Below, piece after piece: positions 8,621-17,938 of a stretch of DNA of 64,000 bases. The stretch's first letter is position 1; the number at the start of each line of letters is the position of its first letter. The notes below the pieces were generated by a model, which ran no database searches, was not told the DNA's origin, and was given only the letters and a program-made list of their open reading frames with translations. Source of the DNA: an uncultured Tateyamaria sp. (lineage in GTDB: Bacteria > Pseudomonadota > Alphaproteobacteria > Rhodobacterales > Rhodobacteraceae); assembly GCF_947496075.1 (NCBI RefSeq), contig NZ_CANMBJ010000002.1, forward strand, positions 1,340,856 to 1,404,855, written 5' to 3'. The position numbers and the translations under genes were made by a program.

Positions 8621-9717
8621 GCGTCTTCGCTTTCGTTGCCGATCTCTGCGACAGCGCGAATGTAGCGACGTCCTTCTTCTCGGGCACGAACCATGGGTCC
8701 CGTTGGCGGCCCCAGCCAAAGCTCGTTGAACTCGATAAAGGCTTTTTGGATTCTCGCTTCTAATCGCCAGACAAGACTGAACTGCCGCGCTTCGGTGTCG
8801 ATTAAAAGAGTGTCGGCCGTGATTTCCTGTTCGAGGCAAATCTTACCATTTCGAAATAGCGTGACCGGTGTTTTGGTCTTGGGCAAGACAAACTGTTCCT
8901 GACCCGCGGGGGTGAGGCCAACCAGAAGTACCGGCGCGCCTTCGCGCAACCCGCTGAGCCATTGATCCTGTGGCGCAGATTGGAAATAGCGATCATCAAA
9001 ATCCGGGGGGAGAAATGGAAAGATGTTATCGACATAGTTCTGATCGTATGTGCCGACATATTGCGAGCGATCCGGCCAATTCCGTCCAATCGGCCCCAAC
9101 GCCATCGGTTTGTAGCTACCGTAGGGTGACGTAACCTCTTCACCGATGGCTTCGGTGAGCGGCAGGGCAAGACCCGTAAGTTGGTCCTGATAGGCGGGAG
9201 ACGCAAAGCCACACCCAACTGGATTGTCGCGGTAGACCTTAGGCGTATCGTCTTCGGGGTCGAACCTGTCTTGCCCGCCAAAGGCATGGTCGTACCCGAT
9301 GGGAACCCGACGGAATGGCAGCGCTTTGCTGGCACGGACCACGGGGCCGATCACCTGCCATTCGCGGTAGCCCACCACGTCAAACTGTTTCGACCAATCA
9401 TCGACCCTGATGCCGACCCGAACCCGGTCCGCTTGTTTGCTTTGCGGAGCATAAGCTGCCCCATGGACGATAACCTCGGGATGTGGCTTACGAAAGGCAA
9501 AGTCAGTTTCGCGAACCGGAGCGGAATAGGCTGGTTCGCCGGAATACTCATCCGCCATGGTCAATGGCGTCTGTATTTCGGCCAGTTGCGCGGGCTGGCC
9601 AGCTTCTTCCGGAAAATCCCAAGTCCCCTTGAACACAAACGAAAGATACTCGCGCCCGGCCTTATCCAGTCCCATCGTTTTTTCATGAACAAAGCGAGTT
9701 TGGTTGTAGACTTGCAT
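8617..9717 (-). CDS. DUF2169 family T6SS accessory protein
   Basis: The 366-residue protein begins MQVYNQTRFVHEKTMGLDKAG and contains EYLSFVFKGTWDF, PHPEVIVHGAAYAP, GYDHAFGGQD, NPVGCGF and IGRNWPDRSQYVGTYDQ, the succession of motifs of the DUF2169 family. These proteins are encoded next to VgrG/PAAR effectors and act as adaptors for effector loading in characterised systems. The start is ATG 9717, with AGGG about 8 nt upstream, rather than the adjoining GTG. It lies 9 nt after clpV and overlaps the ketosynthase-like gene by 4 nt, so clpV, DUF2169, ketosynthase-like and effector form one leftward operon. Confidence 0.85.
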   Translation of the reverse strand: MQVYNQTRFVHEKTMGLDKAGREYLSFVFKGTWDFPEEAGQPAQLAEIQTPLTMADEYSGEPAYSAPVRETDFAFRKPHPEVIVHGAAYAPQSKQADRVRVGIRVDDWSKQFDVVGYREWQVIGPVVRASKALPFRRVPIGYDHAFGGQDRFDPEDDTPKVYRDNPVGCGFASPAYQDQLTGLALPLTEAIGEEVTSPYGSYKPMALGPIGRNWPDRSQYVGTYDQNYVDNIFPFLPPDFDDRYFQSAPQDQWLSGLREGAPVLLVGLTPAGQEQFVLPKTKTPVTLFRNGKICLEQEITADTLLIDTEARQFSLVWRLEARIQKAFIEFNELWLGPPTGPMVRAREEGRRYIRAVAEIGNESEDA

Positions 9718-9726
9718 CACCGCGCC

Positions 9727-12399
9727 CTAGGAGAAATCATATGAAAACCCGTCATCGCCACCGGTGACTGTGACAGACGTCAACGTGGACCCATCCAGCG
9801 TGCGATCCAAAAGCTGACGGGACATCTGAGGTAGCAAAGTGTTCGTCAGGATCGCATCTATCATTCGCCCACCGCTCTCAATTTCGGTGCAACGGGCTTT
9901 GATTAGGTCAAGAGTGCCTTCGCCAATAATCAATTCCGCATCATGTTCTTTCTCGAGGCGCTTGGCGATGGCGTTGAGCTTGTGTCCGGCGATCACTTCT
10001 ATCATCTCATCTGACAATGGATAGTAAGGAATGGCGACTAGCCGACCCAGCAAAGCTGCTGGGAACACCTTGCGCAAAGGTTCCTGCAAGGATGCGGTCA
10101 GATCGTCGAGATCACAGTCCACTTTGCCTTGTTCGGTCATTGCCATGATCTCGTCGGTGCCACAGTTCGAAGTCAGCAGTATGAGCGTGTTCTTAAAATC
10201 AATCCTGCGCCCTTCGCTGTCATCCATCATGCCCTTGTCAAAGACCTGAAAGAATATCTCATGCACATCCGAGTGGGCCTTTTCGACCTCGTCCAACAAG
10301 ACAACCGAATAGGGTCGTCTCCGGACTGCCTCAGTCAGAATACCGCCTTTCCCGTAGCCAACGTAGCCCGGGGGCGCGCCTTTGAGTGTGCTGACAGTGT
10401 GCGCTTCCTGAAACTCGCTCATGTTGATCGAGATCAGGTTTTGCTCGCCGCCGTACAACATGTCAGCCAACGCAAGCGCGGTTTCGGTCTTCCCAACGCC
10501 GGACGGCCCGCAGAGCATGAAAACACCAATTGGTTTTTCAGGAGCGGACAATCCGGCGTAAGAGGTCTGGATACGCGAAGCGATCATCTCAATCGCATGA
10601 TCCTGACCGGTCACGCGACTTGTGATGGTTTCCACCATCTCCAAAGCTTTTTCCGCCTCGCTGGCCATCATCCGACCGGCGGGCACTCCGGTCCAATCCT
10701 GAATGACGGACGTTACCGCGGCAGAATCGACGGACGGCAGGATCAGCGGCGTTTCTCCTTGCTCTTCGGTCAGTTCCGCAATTTTCGATTTCAGTTCCGA
10801 AAGGGTGGCCTCGCGCTCGGCTGGATCCAAGGCTTCATCGGCCTGCTGATCTTCGCTTTCCGCGTCAATGGATTGTCCGGTGGATCGGAGTTTTGATCTC
10901 AAATCAATAATGTCAGCGACCAAAGCCTTCTCAGCGTCCCAGCGGGCACTTTCGCGCTCCAGCTCACCCTCAACGATTTTCAGATCTGCGGCGGTTTGGG
11001 TGGCCCGGTCCGACGCGTCAATACCAATGACTTGTTCGCGTTCTGCAATGGCCTGTTCAAGTTCCAGTGCAGTCTTGCGCCGGGTCAGGTCTTCAATTGC
11101 GGCTGGCGTTGCGTGCTGAGATACAGCGACACGTGCGCTTGCCGTATCCAGAAGACTGATCGCCTTGTCGGGCAACTGACGCGACGGGATATAGCGGTGA
11201 GAGAATTCGACAGAAGCAGCAATGGCTTCGTCGAGTATTTCGACCTGGTGATGTTTTTCCAATACGCCCGCGACGCCGCGACACATCCGGGTGGCGACCT
11301 CTACGGATGGCTCCTCAACCTTGACGACCTGAAAGCGCCGGGTCAGGGCGGGGTCTTTTTCGATGTGTTGCTTGTATTCATCCCATGTGGTTGCCGCGAC
11401 GGTGCGCAACTCGCCCCGAGCAAGTGCCGGTTTCAAGATATTGGCGGCGTCGCCGGTTCCTGCTGCCCCCCCTGCCCCGATCAGCGTATGGGCCTCATCA
11501 ATGAACAGCACAATCGGTGTCGGAGAAGCTTGCACCTCATCAACGACAGACTTCAGCCGTTTTTCAAATTCGCCCTTCATCGAAGCGCCGGCCTGCATCA
11601 GCGTTACATCCAATGCCCAAAGGGCAATACCCTTCAATTGCGGAGGAACATCTCCCTGGGCAAGGCGCTGAGCGAAGCCTTCGACAACCGCTGTTTTCCC
11701 AACGCCGGCTTCGCCTGTCAGGATCGGATTATTTTGCCGCCGCCGCATGAGAATATCGACCATCTGCCGAATTTCCGGATCACGGCCGATCACCGGGTCC
11801 AATTTGCCGTCTCTCGCCTCGGAGGTCAGATCGGTCGCATATTGCTCAAGCGCCGATTGTCCGCCCGGTGCAGGTTTCTTGTCCGGTGCCTCGGGCGTCG
11901 AACCCTCGACGCTGTCTGCCAAAAGCTCGTCCAGTTGCTCTGCCAGGGCGGCGCCATCCAGTTTGTCGAATTCCAAGCTGATGCGAAACAACAGCCCTTC
12001 AAGAACCCCTGTTTTGAGCATGGCGAGAAGTAGGTAGGCGGAGCGTACCGTTTCGTCACCATATTCCAACTGGCCCAATGTCCACGCTTCACGGATCGCA
12101 AGGAAAAGGTGATCGGAAAATTCCTCAACCGCGCCTGCCCCTGCAGGCAGACCATCCAAGACACGAGTCACATCAGCATCCAATTTGCCTTGATCAACGC
12201 CCGATGCGGCAAGCAACAGACTCAAGTCGCTTTGCGGTTCCGCAGCGATGGCCTGTACAAAATGAGCAAGCTCGACATACGGGTTTCCGCGCGACTTGGC
12301 GGTGCCTGCCGCAGCAGAAAAGCTTTTGAGGCACAATGGGTTGAGCTTGCCCACAAGCTCTTTGCGCTTGATCGAGCCGGACGCGGCAGATTGGGCCAT
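9727..12399 (-). CDS. clpV: T6SS AAA+ ATPase ClpV (TssH)
   Basis: The 890-residue Clp/Hsp100 ATPase has an N-terminal Clp-N domain (KSFSAAAGTAKSRGNPYVEL) and two AAA+ modules: Walker A GEAGVGKTAVVEG with Walker B LFIDEAHTL, and Walker A GPSGVGKTETALAL with Walker B VVLLDEVEKAH. The sequence between them fits the ClpB-like coiled-coil middle domain. It disassembles contracted TssB/TssC sheaths in the cytoplasm so that subunits are reused. ATG 12399 is preferred over a longer frame because AGGAGGG lies about 7 nt upstream. The gene is divergent from ppkA, leaving 150 nt for two promoters. Confidence 0.95.
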   Translation of the reverse strand: MAQSAASGSIKRKELVGKLNPLCLKSFSAAAGTAKSRGNPYVELAHFVQAIAAEPQSDLSLLLAASGVDQGKLDADVTRVLDGLPAGAGAVEEFSDHLFLAIREAWTLGQLEYGDETVRSAYLLLAMLKTGVLEGLLFRISLEFDKLDGAALAEQLDELLADSVEGSTPEAPDKKPAPGGQSALEQYATDLTSEARDGKLDPVIGRDPEIRQMVDILMRRRQNNPILTGEAGVGKTAVVEGFAQRLAQGDVPPQLKGIALWALDVTLMQAGASMKGEFEKRLKSVVDEVQASPTPIVLFIDEAHTLIGAGGAAGTGDAANILKPALARGELRTVAATTWDEYKQHIEKDPALTRRFQVVKVEEPSVEVATRMCRGVAGVLEKHHQVEILDEAIAASVEFSHRYIPSRQLPDKAISLLDTASARVAVSQHATPAAIEDLTRRKTALELEQAIAEREQVIGIDASDRATQTAADLKIVEGELERESARWDAEKALVADIIDLRSKLRSTGQSIDAESEDQQADEALDPAEREATLSELKSKIAELTEEQGETPLILPSVDSAAVTSVIQDWTGVPAGRMMASEAEKALEMVETITSRVTGQDHAIEMIASRIQTSYAGLSAPEKPIGVFMLCGPSGVGKTETALALADMLYGGEQNLISINMSEFQEAHTVSTLKGAPPGYVGYGKGGILTEAVRRRPYSVVLLDEVEKAHSDVHEIFFQVFDKGMMDDSEGRRIDFKNTLILLTSNCGTDEIMAMTEQGKVDCDLDDLTASLQEPLRKVFPAALLGRLVAIPYYPLSDEMIEVIAGHKLNAIAKRLEKEHDAELIIGEGTLDLIKARCTEIESGGRMIDAILTNTLLPQMSRQLLDRTLDGSTLTSVTVTGGDDGFSYDFS

Positions 12400-12549
12400 G
12401 ATCAGACCCTCCTTCTGGAAAATGGACTTCTTCAAAACACAGATGGGCAAAAAAAATGTCGCGCCCACGGTCAGGCTAACCTATCGTGAATTCAAAGATA
12501 AAGACATTTTTTGAAACCGGAATCCCAAGAATTTAAGAGGGGTTGATAC
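12400..12549. promoter_or_regulatory. Divergent clpV/ppkA intergenic region
   Basis: These 150 bases separate the divergent clpV and ppkA starts and must hold promoters for both T6SS arms. AT-rich runs occur near 12450-12460 and 12495-12515. A GAGGGG ribosome-binding sequence lies at about 12537-12542 in front of ppkA, and AGGAGGG (minus strand) precedes clpV. No consensus -35/-10 pair could be assigned with confidence. Confidence 0.5.
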
Positions 12550-14625
12550 ATGACAGGTCAGTTGCCGGGCGACATTTTCACCGTTGGGCAGGTCCTAAAC
12601 AACACCTATCAGGTCGATCGCATCCTGGGACGCGGCGGCACAGGTGAAGTGTATCTGGCTTCTAACAAGATCACCGGTCGGAAGGTCGCCATCAAGGCGT
12701 TGAATCGCAACTTCTCTGGGAATGCAGATTACATCGAACTGATGAAACGCGAGGAACAAATCCGCGCAATCCATCATGATGCGGTGGTGCGTTACACGGA
12801 ATGCTCCCTGTCTGATGACAGCCATGTTTTTCTGGTGATGGATTTTGTGGATGGTCCGCCCTTGTCGGATGAAATGGCGCGGCGACAGATGTCCGAGCGG
12901 GAACTGCTGATTATTCTGCACCGCGTTCTTGGAGGGCTGGAAGCAACCCATAACAAGGGCATCATTCACCGCGATCTTTCGCCTGACAATATCATCCTGA
13001 AAGAAGGCGATCCTGCTCAGGCAACAATCATCGATTTTGGTATCGCCAAGGACACCGCCTCAGGTGCAAAAACCATCGTAGGTTCAGATTTTGCGGGCAA
13101 ATACGAGTATTCTGCGCCTGAGCAAATCGACGGCCAGGTGGACGCACGCTCTGACCTTTATGCCCTCGGCGCCACGCTTTTGGCTGCGTTTCGAGGCGAA
13201 ACACCGTTCGCCAGCGCCGCCGTGGGCGAGATCATTCGCCGCAAGCAAAGTGCACTCGATACAGCGGGAGTGCCGGACAAGCTGAAAGAATTCATAGACC
13301 GGCTTACCGCACCGGATCCGAACAGTCGTCCCGCCAGCGCGGCCGAAATCCTGCGTGATGTTGACTTGGCGGTTGCACCGTCTGGTCGACCGACGGAACA
13401 ACAAGAGAAGCCGCTCAAGAAGCGAGCTTTGGTCCCCGTTTTTGCGATCCTTGGTTTGGTGGCGGTCGGAGGCGGCCTATGGCTTGGCGGTGTATTCGAC
13501 CCGCCTCCTCCGCTTGAGACCTACAGGCTGGATTTCGAATTCGACACATCAGGCCCACCGACGCTCACGACGTTTGCTCCAACTGATGAGGACGCGACCG
13601 CGTTGCAGGCGAGCGTCACTGCTGCTTTTGGCACGGCTCCGACTGGCAACATTACTTTGGCACGCGGAGTACCCAGTGATCAGTGGATAAAGAACGCCTC
13701 TGACATCATCTCCGCTCTCGCGCCTCTGGAGAGTGGCGACTTAAAAGTCTTGGAACGGACGGCTCAAATTACCGGTTTGGCCACCAACGTGGCTGAGAAA
13801 TCTACTGTGATCCAGAATCTGCGTACATTCGCTGCGTCAACAGGATGGACCATCACAAGCGACCTCAACGCCGGGCCACTTATTGTGACAATGGCCGATG
13901 TACAGTCAACGCTGGTTGGCTTGGCGGACTGCGGTCCACTTGAGGTGTCAGGCGATACAGATGGACGTTTCGGACTGACGGCAGCAATTGAAATTCAGGG
14001 CAACGTCGCTGACGCGACAACACGCACCGCGCTGACCGACGGTTTGACACCGCGGATCGGCGAACGCGGATTGAACGTTCAGGTAGATGTCTTGAACCCG
14101 CAGCTCTGCGCGATCCGGCAGATCCTGGACGATGTTCCAATTGGCGATGTTTCTATCGCCCTGTCCAATGGCGAAACCGGTGAACGAAACCTTTCTGGCG
14201 TGTTCACAACGGGTCAAAATCCAGTCGTGGATATTCTTGTGCCTGACACATACGCTGACGGTGCGCTCTGGGTGATGGCAGTGAACCCGGACGGAACTCT
14301 GTTCCACCTGGTGCCCAACATCAACCGACAAGAGAACCGCATCGCCGAAATGGCGGAGGTGGAAGGTGGGCTTCGGCGGATACGTGTTTTGCATACGATC
14401 GACGAATTCCTTGCCGACAACAGCAAGGCTGCCACGCGCATTGCGGACACCAATTACGGGAAATCCGAGATCATTGCGATTCTGAGCGACGAATCGTTGT
14501 TCGATGGTCTGTACCCAACAACAATGAGTGTGGACGGCACGGTCGAGGCCCTCGAAGAGGTCATGAAAACCCGACCTGAGAACGTTCGCGCAGTCAGGTT
14601 TTCCATCATTGACGCACGTCCGTGA
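12550..14625 (+). CDS. ppkA: T6SS Ser/Thr protein kinase PpkA-like
   Basis: This 691-residue Hanks-type kinase has a glycine loop LGRGGTGEVYLA (about 26-37), VAIK lysine (K49), the catalytic loop HRDLSPDN (140-147) and IDFG (161-164). A transmembrane segment lies at about 295-315 (VFAILGLVAVGGGLWLGG), followed by a periplasmic part with a BON-like stretch and a C-terminal DUF4384-like region (NPDGTLFHLVPNINRQENRI). The usual Lys of HRDLKPEN is Ser here, which occurs in T6SS-associated kinases. In the threonine-phosphorylation pathway PpkA phosphorylates the FHA protein to activate assembly, opposed by PppA; both partners are encoded here. It is first gene of the rightward T6SS operon. Confidence 0.88.
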   Translation: MTGQLPGDIFTVGQVLNNTYQVDRILGRGGTGEVYLASNKITGRKVAIKALNRNFSGNADYIELMKREEQIRAIHHDAVVRYTECSLSDDSHVFLVMDFVDGPPLSDEMARRQMSERELLIILHRVLGGLEATHNKGIIHRDLSPDNIILKEGDPAQATIIDFGIAKDTASGAKTIVGSDFAGKYEYSAPEQIDGQVDARSDLYALGATLLAAFRGETPFASAAVGEIIRRKQSALDTAGVPDKLKEFIDRLTAPDPNSRPASAAEILRDVDLAVAPSGRPTEQQEKPLKKRALVPVFAILGLVAVGGGLWLGGVFDPPPPLETYRLDFEFDTSGPPTLTTFAPTDEDATALQASVTAAFGTAPTGNITLARGVPSDQWIKNASDIISALAPLESGDLKVLERTAQITGLATNVAEKSTVIQNLRTFAASTGWTITSDLNAGPLIVTMADVQSTLVGLADCGPLEVSGDTDGRFGLTAAIEIQGNVADATTRTALTDGLTPRIGERGLNVQVDVLNPQLCAIRQILDDVPIGDVSIALSNGETGERNLSGVFTTGQNPVVDILVPDTYADGALWVMAVNPDGTLFHLVPNINRQENRIAEMAEVEGGLRRIRVLHTIDEFLADNSKAATRIADTNYGKSEIIAILSDESLFDGLYPTTMSVDGTVEALEEVMKTRPENVRAVRFSIIDARP

Positions 14626-14706
14626 CAGGAAAAATTTGACCGAATCGGACATTTCCACAAAGCTCAAGTCACTTTTTGTTGTAGTTTTTTTGTCTAGGAA
14701 TTTCGT

Positions 14707-15828
14707 ATGGAGCTGTCCGGCTTCCTCAGTACTGTAGACTCGGAATCCCCCTCTGGCGTTGATCTGCGCAACGAGGCAGCTTTTCATGCGATTGAACGAC
14801 AACTGGAACCCGCAGCACGTGAAGTTCGAAAATCGGAACGTGAAGACGATCCACCCACAGCCGCGAATGTGGGATGGCAAGACCTCTTTGACGAAGCCGC
14901 ATCGTTAGCCAAGACAGGTCGCGATCTGCGCCTTTTGGTGATTGTCGTTCGCGCGCTCAGCAATACAAACGGACTTGGCGGGCTTGTTCAGGGATTGCAA
15001 CTGATCACAAAAACGCTGGAGCAATACTGGGACAGCGTGCACCCGATGTTGCGCGACAGGGACTCGCCTAGGGATGCTGCCTTGCGCCGCACAAATGCGC
15101 TCAAGCAACTCGAAAACGATGACAACGGGCTCCTCGGCGATTTGGAAATGAACGGCCTGCTGCAACCACGCGGTATCGGGATTGTCACCGGTCAGAACAT
15201 GGCCGACGCCGCACGCACAGATTTCGAGTGCATCAACGAAGCGCCGCAAGGATTGTCTGAAGATGACAAAGCCAAAATACTGGCACGTCACGAAAGAAAC
15301 CAAGCGCGTGTCATTGCAGCGTGCCGCGCCATCGCAACAGAAGAGCCAGAGGTTGCAGACGCCTTGAAGACCGATGTCGCCTCGGCCCTGGCTGAGCTTG
15401 CCAGGCTTTGTGAGGTCTATACCACATCGGGCAAGTTCGAGGATGGTACGGGCCTCATTTTTCCGGAACTTGAGCTGTTCCTGACCCGCACCAAACAGGT
15501 GATGGAGGCGAACATGCAAGCAACTGCAAACGAACATCCCACCACACAGGCAGCCGGGTCGGCAACATCAAACGGCGCGGCGCCGACCGCCCCGGCAAAA
15601 CAGACACTCAGCTCAGGTGTCAACAGCCGCGAGGACGTGATCGCAAGCCTCACGCAGATTATCGAGTTTTATAACCGCACTGAACCAAGCAGCCCAATCC
15701 CGCACCTGGCGGAACGGATGCGGCGCATGGTTCCAATGAACTTTATCGAGTTGATGGAAGAGATCGCACCCAGCGGGATCAAGGAATTCAGGAACGTCGC
15801 TGGTGTTGGCAATGGCAAACCAAAGTAA
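14707..15828 (+). CDS. tssA: T6SS protein TssA
   Basis: The 373-residue protein carries the ImpA N-terminal domain: GVDLRNEAAFHAIERQL, LVGLQ-like GLVQGLQLITKTLEQYWDSV and PMLRDRDSPRDAALRR. A low-complexity linker (about 275-300, rich in A, T, P) leads to a short C-terminal helical domain (SREDVIASLTQIIEFYNRTEPSSPIP). TssA coordinates baseplate docking and sheath/tube polymerisation. The C-terminal end (HLAERMRRMVPMNFIELMEEI) is typical of the TssA class with a short C-terminal domain. It lies 81 nt after ppkA and 24 nt before tssB. Confidence 0.88.
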   Translation: MELSGFLSTVDSESPSGVDLRNEAAFHAIERQLEPAAREVRKSEREDDPPTAANVGWQDLFDEAASLAKTGRDLRLLVIVVRALSNTNGLGGLVQGLQLITKTLEQYWDSVHPMLRDRDSPRDAALRRTNALKQLENDDNGLLGDLEMNGLLQPRGIGIVTGQNMADAARTDFECINEAPQGLSEDDKAKILARHERNQARVIAACRAIATEEPEVADALKTDVASALAELARLCEVYTTSGKFEDGTGLIFPELELFLTRTKQVMEANMQATANEHPTTQAAGSATSNGAAPTAPAKQTLSSGVNSREDVIASLTQIIEFYNRTEPSSPIPHLAERMRRMVPMNFIELMEEIAPSGIKEFRNVAGVGNGKPK

Positions 15829-15852
15829 TTTAAATGAAGGACGTAGCAAATC

Positions 15853-16389
15853 ATGGCAGACAGCAAACAGAAGGTCATAGAGCGTAATCGCGCACCAAGA
15901 GTGCAGATTGCGTATGACGTAGAGCACTACGGCAGCCCAACTACGATTGAGTTGCCTTTCGTGATGGGGGTTGTTGCGGACCTCGCCGGGGCTTCTGAAA
16001 CCAAGGAAGCCGTGAAACCCATCGGCGAACGGAAATTTGTCGAAACTGACGCAGGCCGGTTCCCGAAGTTCATGGAAGCGCTCGCGCCGCGTGTGAAGGC
16101 CCGGGTCAAGAACACGCTGCCCGGCAAGGACGGCGAAGAAGCAGACGAAGAGATGTTTGTCGATCTGACCTTTGAATCCATGTCAGATTTCACGCCGGAC
16201 AAAGTGGCGCAACAGGTGCCGCAGCTGAATGAGCTGCTGAAGATGCGGCAGCAACTGGAAGAGTTGCTTAGCTACATGGACGGGCGAGTAGACGCCGAAA
16301 AGAGAATTGCTCAGCTTTTGGCAAACGAGCCGCTTTTGGCGGAGGCAGCAGAAGCGGCGATGAACAACAAAGACGGAGAGGAGGGTTAA
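15853..16389 (+). CDS. tssB: T6SS sheath small subunit TssB (VipA)
   Basis: The 178-residue protein contains RAPRVQIAYDVEHYGSP and LPFVMGVVADLAG, the hallmark N-terminal segments of TssB/ImpB, and SMSDFTPDKVAQQVPQLNEL in the middle. Length is normal for the family. TssB pairs with TssC to build the contractile sheath in the cytoplasm. The gene is followed after 3 nt by tssC, reflecting the stoichiometric co-expression of the two sheath subunits. Confidence 0.95.
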   Translation: MADSKQKVIERNRAPRVQIAYDVEHYGSPTTIELPFVMGVVADLAGASETKEAVKPIGERKFVETDAGRFPKFMEALAPRVKARVKNTLPGKDGEEADEEMFVDLTFESMSDFTPDKVAQQVPQLNELLKMRQQLEELLSYMDGRVDAEKRIAQLLANEPLLAEAAEAAMNNKDGEEG

Positions 16390-16392
16390 GCT

Positions 16393-17898
16393 ATGGCCGA
16401 TACAGAAGCACAAGGCGCATCAAAAGAAGAAGAAACGCTGGATCTTGGTGAATTTTCCGCTCTTCTGGAAAAGGATTTCCGGATCAAGGAAAGCGAAAGC
16501 GACAAACTGAAAAACCTTGTGGGGAACCTTGCACTTGCAGCCAAGGAGCGCAGCGGTGCTGCCACAATTTCCGGCAACGCAGTCAAATCGATCAAATCCT
16601 TGATTGGCGGTATCGATAGCCTTTTGACCGATCAGATGAATGAGATCATGCATGCCCCGGAGGTACGCGAGATCGAAGGCACATGGCGCGGTCTCCACTA
16701 TCTGGTGAACAACACCGAGACGGATCAAAAGCTCAAGATTCGAGTGATGAACATCACGAAGGAGGATCTTGCAGATCACCTCGAGGATTTCGAAGGCCAG
16801 ATGTGGGATCAGGCCGATATGTTCAAAAAGGTCTACAGCGATGAGTATTCCATGTTCGGCGGTGAACCTTTCGGCTGCATCGTCGGCGCTTACGAGTTCT
16901 CGCAGCATCCAAAGGATGTGGGTATGTTGCGCAACTTGTCCGGCATCTGCGCTGCAGCACATGCTCCGTTTATCGCTGCTGCTGCCCCACAACTGTTCCG
17001 CATGGACAGTTGGCAAGAGCTGCCAAACCCACAGGATCTGGAGCAGATCGTGTCATCCCCTGATTACGCAAGCTGGCAATCCCTTCGTGAAAGCGAAGAC
17101 GCCCGGTACATTGGGCTGACGATGCCGCGCGTTCTGGGTCGGCTGCCCTACGGAGCCGAGACCGTACCGGTGAAGGGCTTCGACTTTGAAGAAAAGATTG
17201 AAGGCAATCACGAGAACTATGTCTGGATGAACGCCGCGTTCGCGATGGGCGTCAACATCAATAGGTCGCACAAGCTTTATGGTTGGGGCACTCAGATTCG
17301 TGGTGTTGAGTCAGGCGGAACGGTGATGAACCTGCCCGTGCACACATTCCCGACCGACGATGGTTCCGTCGCGATGAAGTGTCCAACCGAGATCGCGATT
17401 GATGATCGCCGAGAAGCGGAATTGGCAAAGCTGGGTATGATGCCCATTCTTCACCGCAAAAACACCGATACCGCAGCCTTCATCGGAGCGCACAGCTTGC
17501 AGGACGACGAGGCCCGCGCCGGGCGCCTGGTCGATCCGGATGCGCAAGCCAATGAGAGGTTGTCAGCAAACCTGCCCTACCTCTTTCCGGTCAGCCGGTT
17601 TGCGCACTACCTCAAGGCGATCGCACGTGACAAAGTGGGTACGTTCAAGGAACGTGCCGACATGCAGGTTTGGCTCTCGGAGTGGATCAACCGCTACGTG
17701 CTGGCCAACACGGCAATGGCGGACGACACCGCAAAGGCAAAGCGTCCGTTGGCCGCAGCAGAGGTTGAAGTTGATAGTGTTGAAGGGCGCCCCGGCTACT
17801 ACAACGCGCGTTTCTTCCTCCGCCCCCATTACCAGCTTGAAGGCATCAATGCGTCGCTCCGGCTGGTTTCGGAACTTCCATCGGTGAAGGGCGCTTAA
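16393..17898 (+). CDS. tssC: T6SS sheath large subunit TssC (VipB)
   Basis: The 501-residue protein has the conserved sheath core motifs MHAPEVREIEGTWRGLHYLV, YDEYSMFGGEPFG-like DEYSMFGGEPFGCIVGAYEF, and GWGTQIRGVESGGTVMNLP. Its C-terminus (YYNARFFLRPHYQLEGINASL) matches the strand-exchange region near the end of TssC. It forms the outer sheath with TssB and contracts to drive the Hcp tube. Its stop codon lies inside a strong 18-bp palindrome that forms a hairpin before hcp. Confidence 0.95.
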   Translation: MADTEAQGASKEEETLDLGEFSALLEKDFRIKESESDKLKNLVGNLALAAKERSGAATISGNAVKSIKSLIGGIDSLLTDQMNEIMHAPEVREIEGTWRGLHYLVNNTETDQKLKIRVMNITKEDLADHLEDFEGQMWDQADMFKKVYSDEYSMFGGEPFGCIVGAYEFSQHPKDVGMLRNLSGICAAAHAPFIAAAAPQLFRMDSWQELPNPQDLEQIVSSPDYASWQSLRESEDARYIGLTMPRVLGRLPYGAETVPVKGFDFEEKIEGNHENYVWMNAAFAMGVNINRSHKLYGWGTQIRGVESGGTVMNLPVHTFPTDDGSVAMKCPTEIAIDDRREAELAKLGMMPILHRKNTDTAAFIGAHSLQDDEARAGRLVDPDAQANERLSANLPYLFPVSRFAHYLKAIARDKVGTFKERADMQVWLSEWINRYVLANTAMADDTAKAKRPLAAAEVEVDSVEGRPGYYNARFFLRPHYQLEGINASLRLVSELPSVKGA

Positions 17899-17919
17899 GC
17901 GCCCTCGCCTTCACCTTTT
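17883..17919 (+). promoter_or_regulatory. Intercistronic hairpin between tssC and hcp
   Basis: AGGGCGCTTAAGCGCCCT at 17888-17905 is a perfect palindrome that includes the tssC TAA stop. The outer bases GGTGAAGG (17883-17890) can also pair with CCTTCACC (17908-17915), followed by TTTT. The RNA can thus fold a strong hairpin with a short U run, 20-odd bases before the hcp start. It may protect an mRNA 3' end, act as a processing site or partially terminate, giving tssC and hcp different transcript levels. Confidence 0.55.
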
Positions 17920-17938
17920 GGCATAAGGAAATTTCAAA

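Noticed and set aside
10129..12033. Long plus-strand frames (255 and 345 residues) opposite clpV
   Set aside because: They are antisense to the conserved ClpV AAA+ domains, have no recognised domain, and arise from the codon bias of the real gene.
13948..14880. 310-residue minus-strand frame opposite ppkA/tssA
   Set aside because: It spans two conserved plus-strand genes and the gap between them and has no ribosome-binding site or domain.
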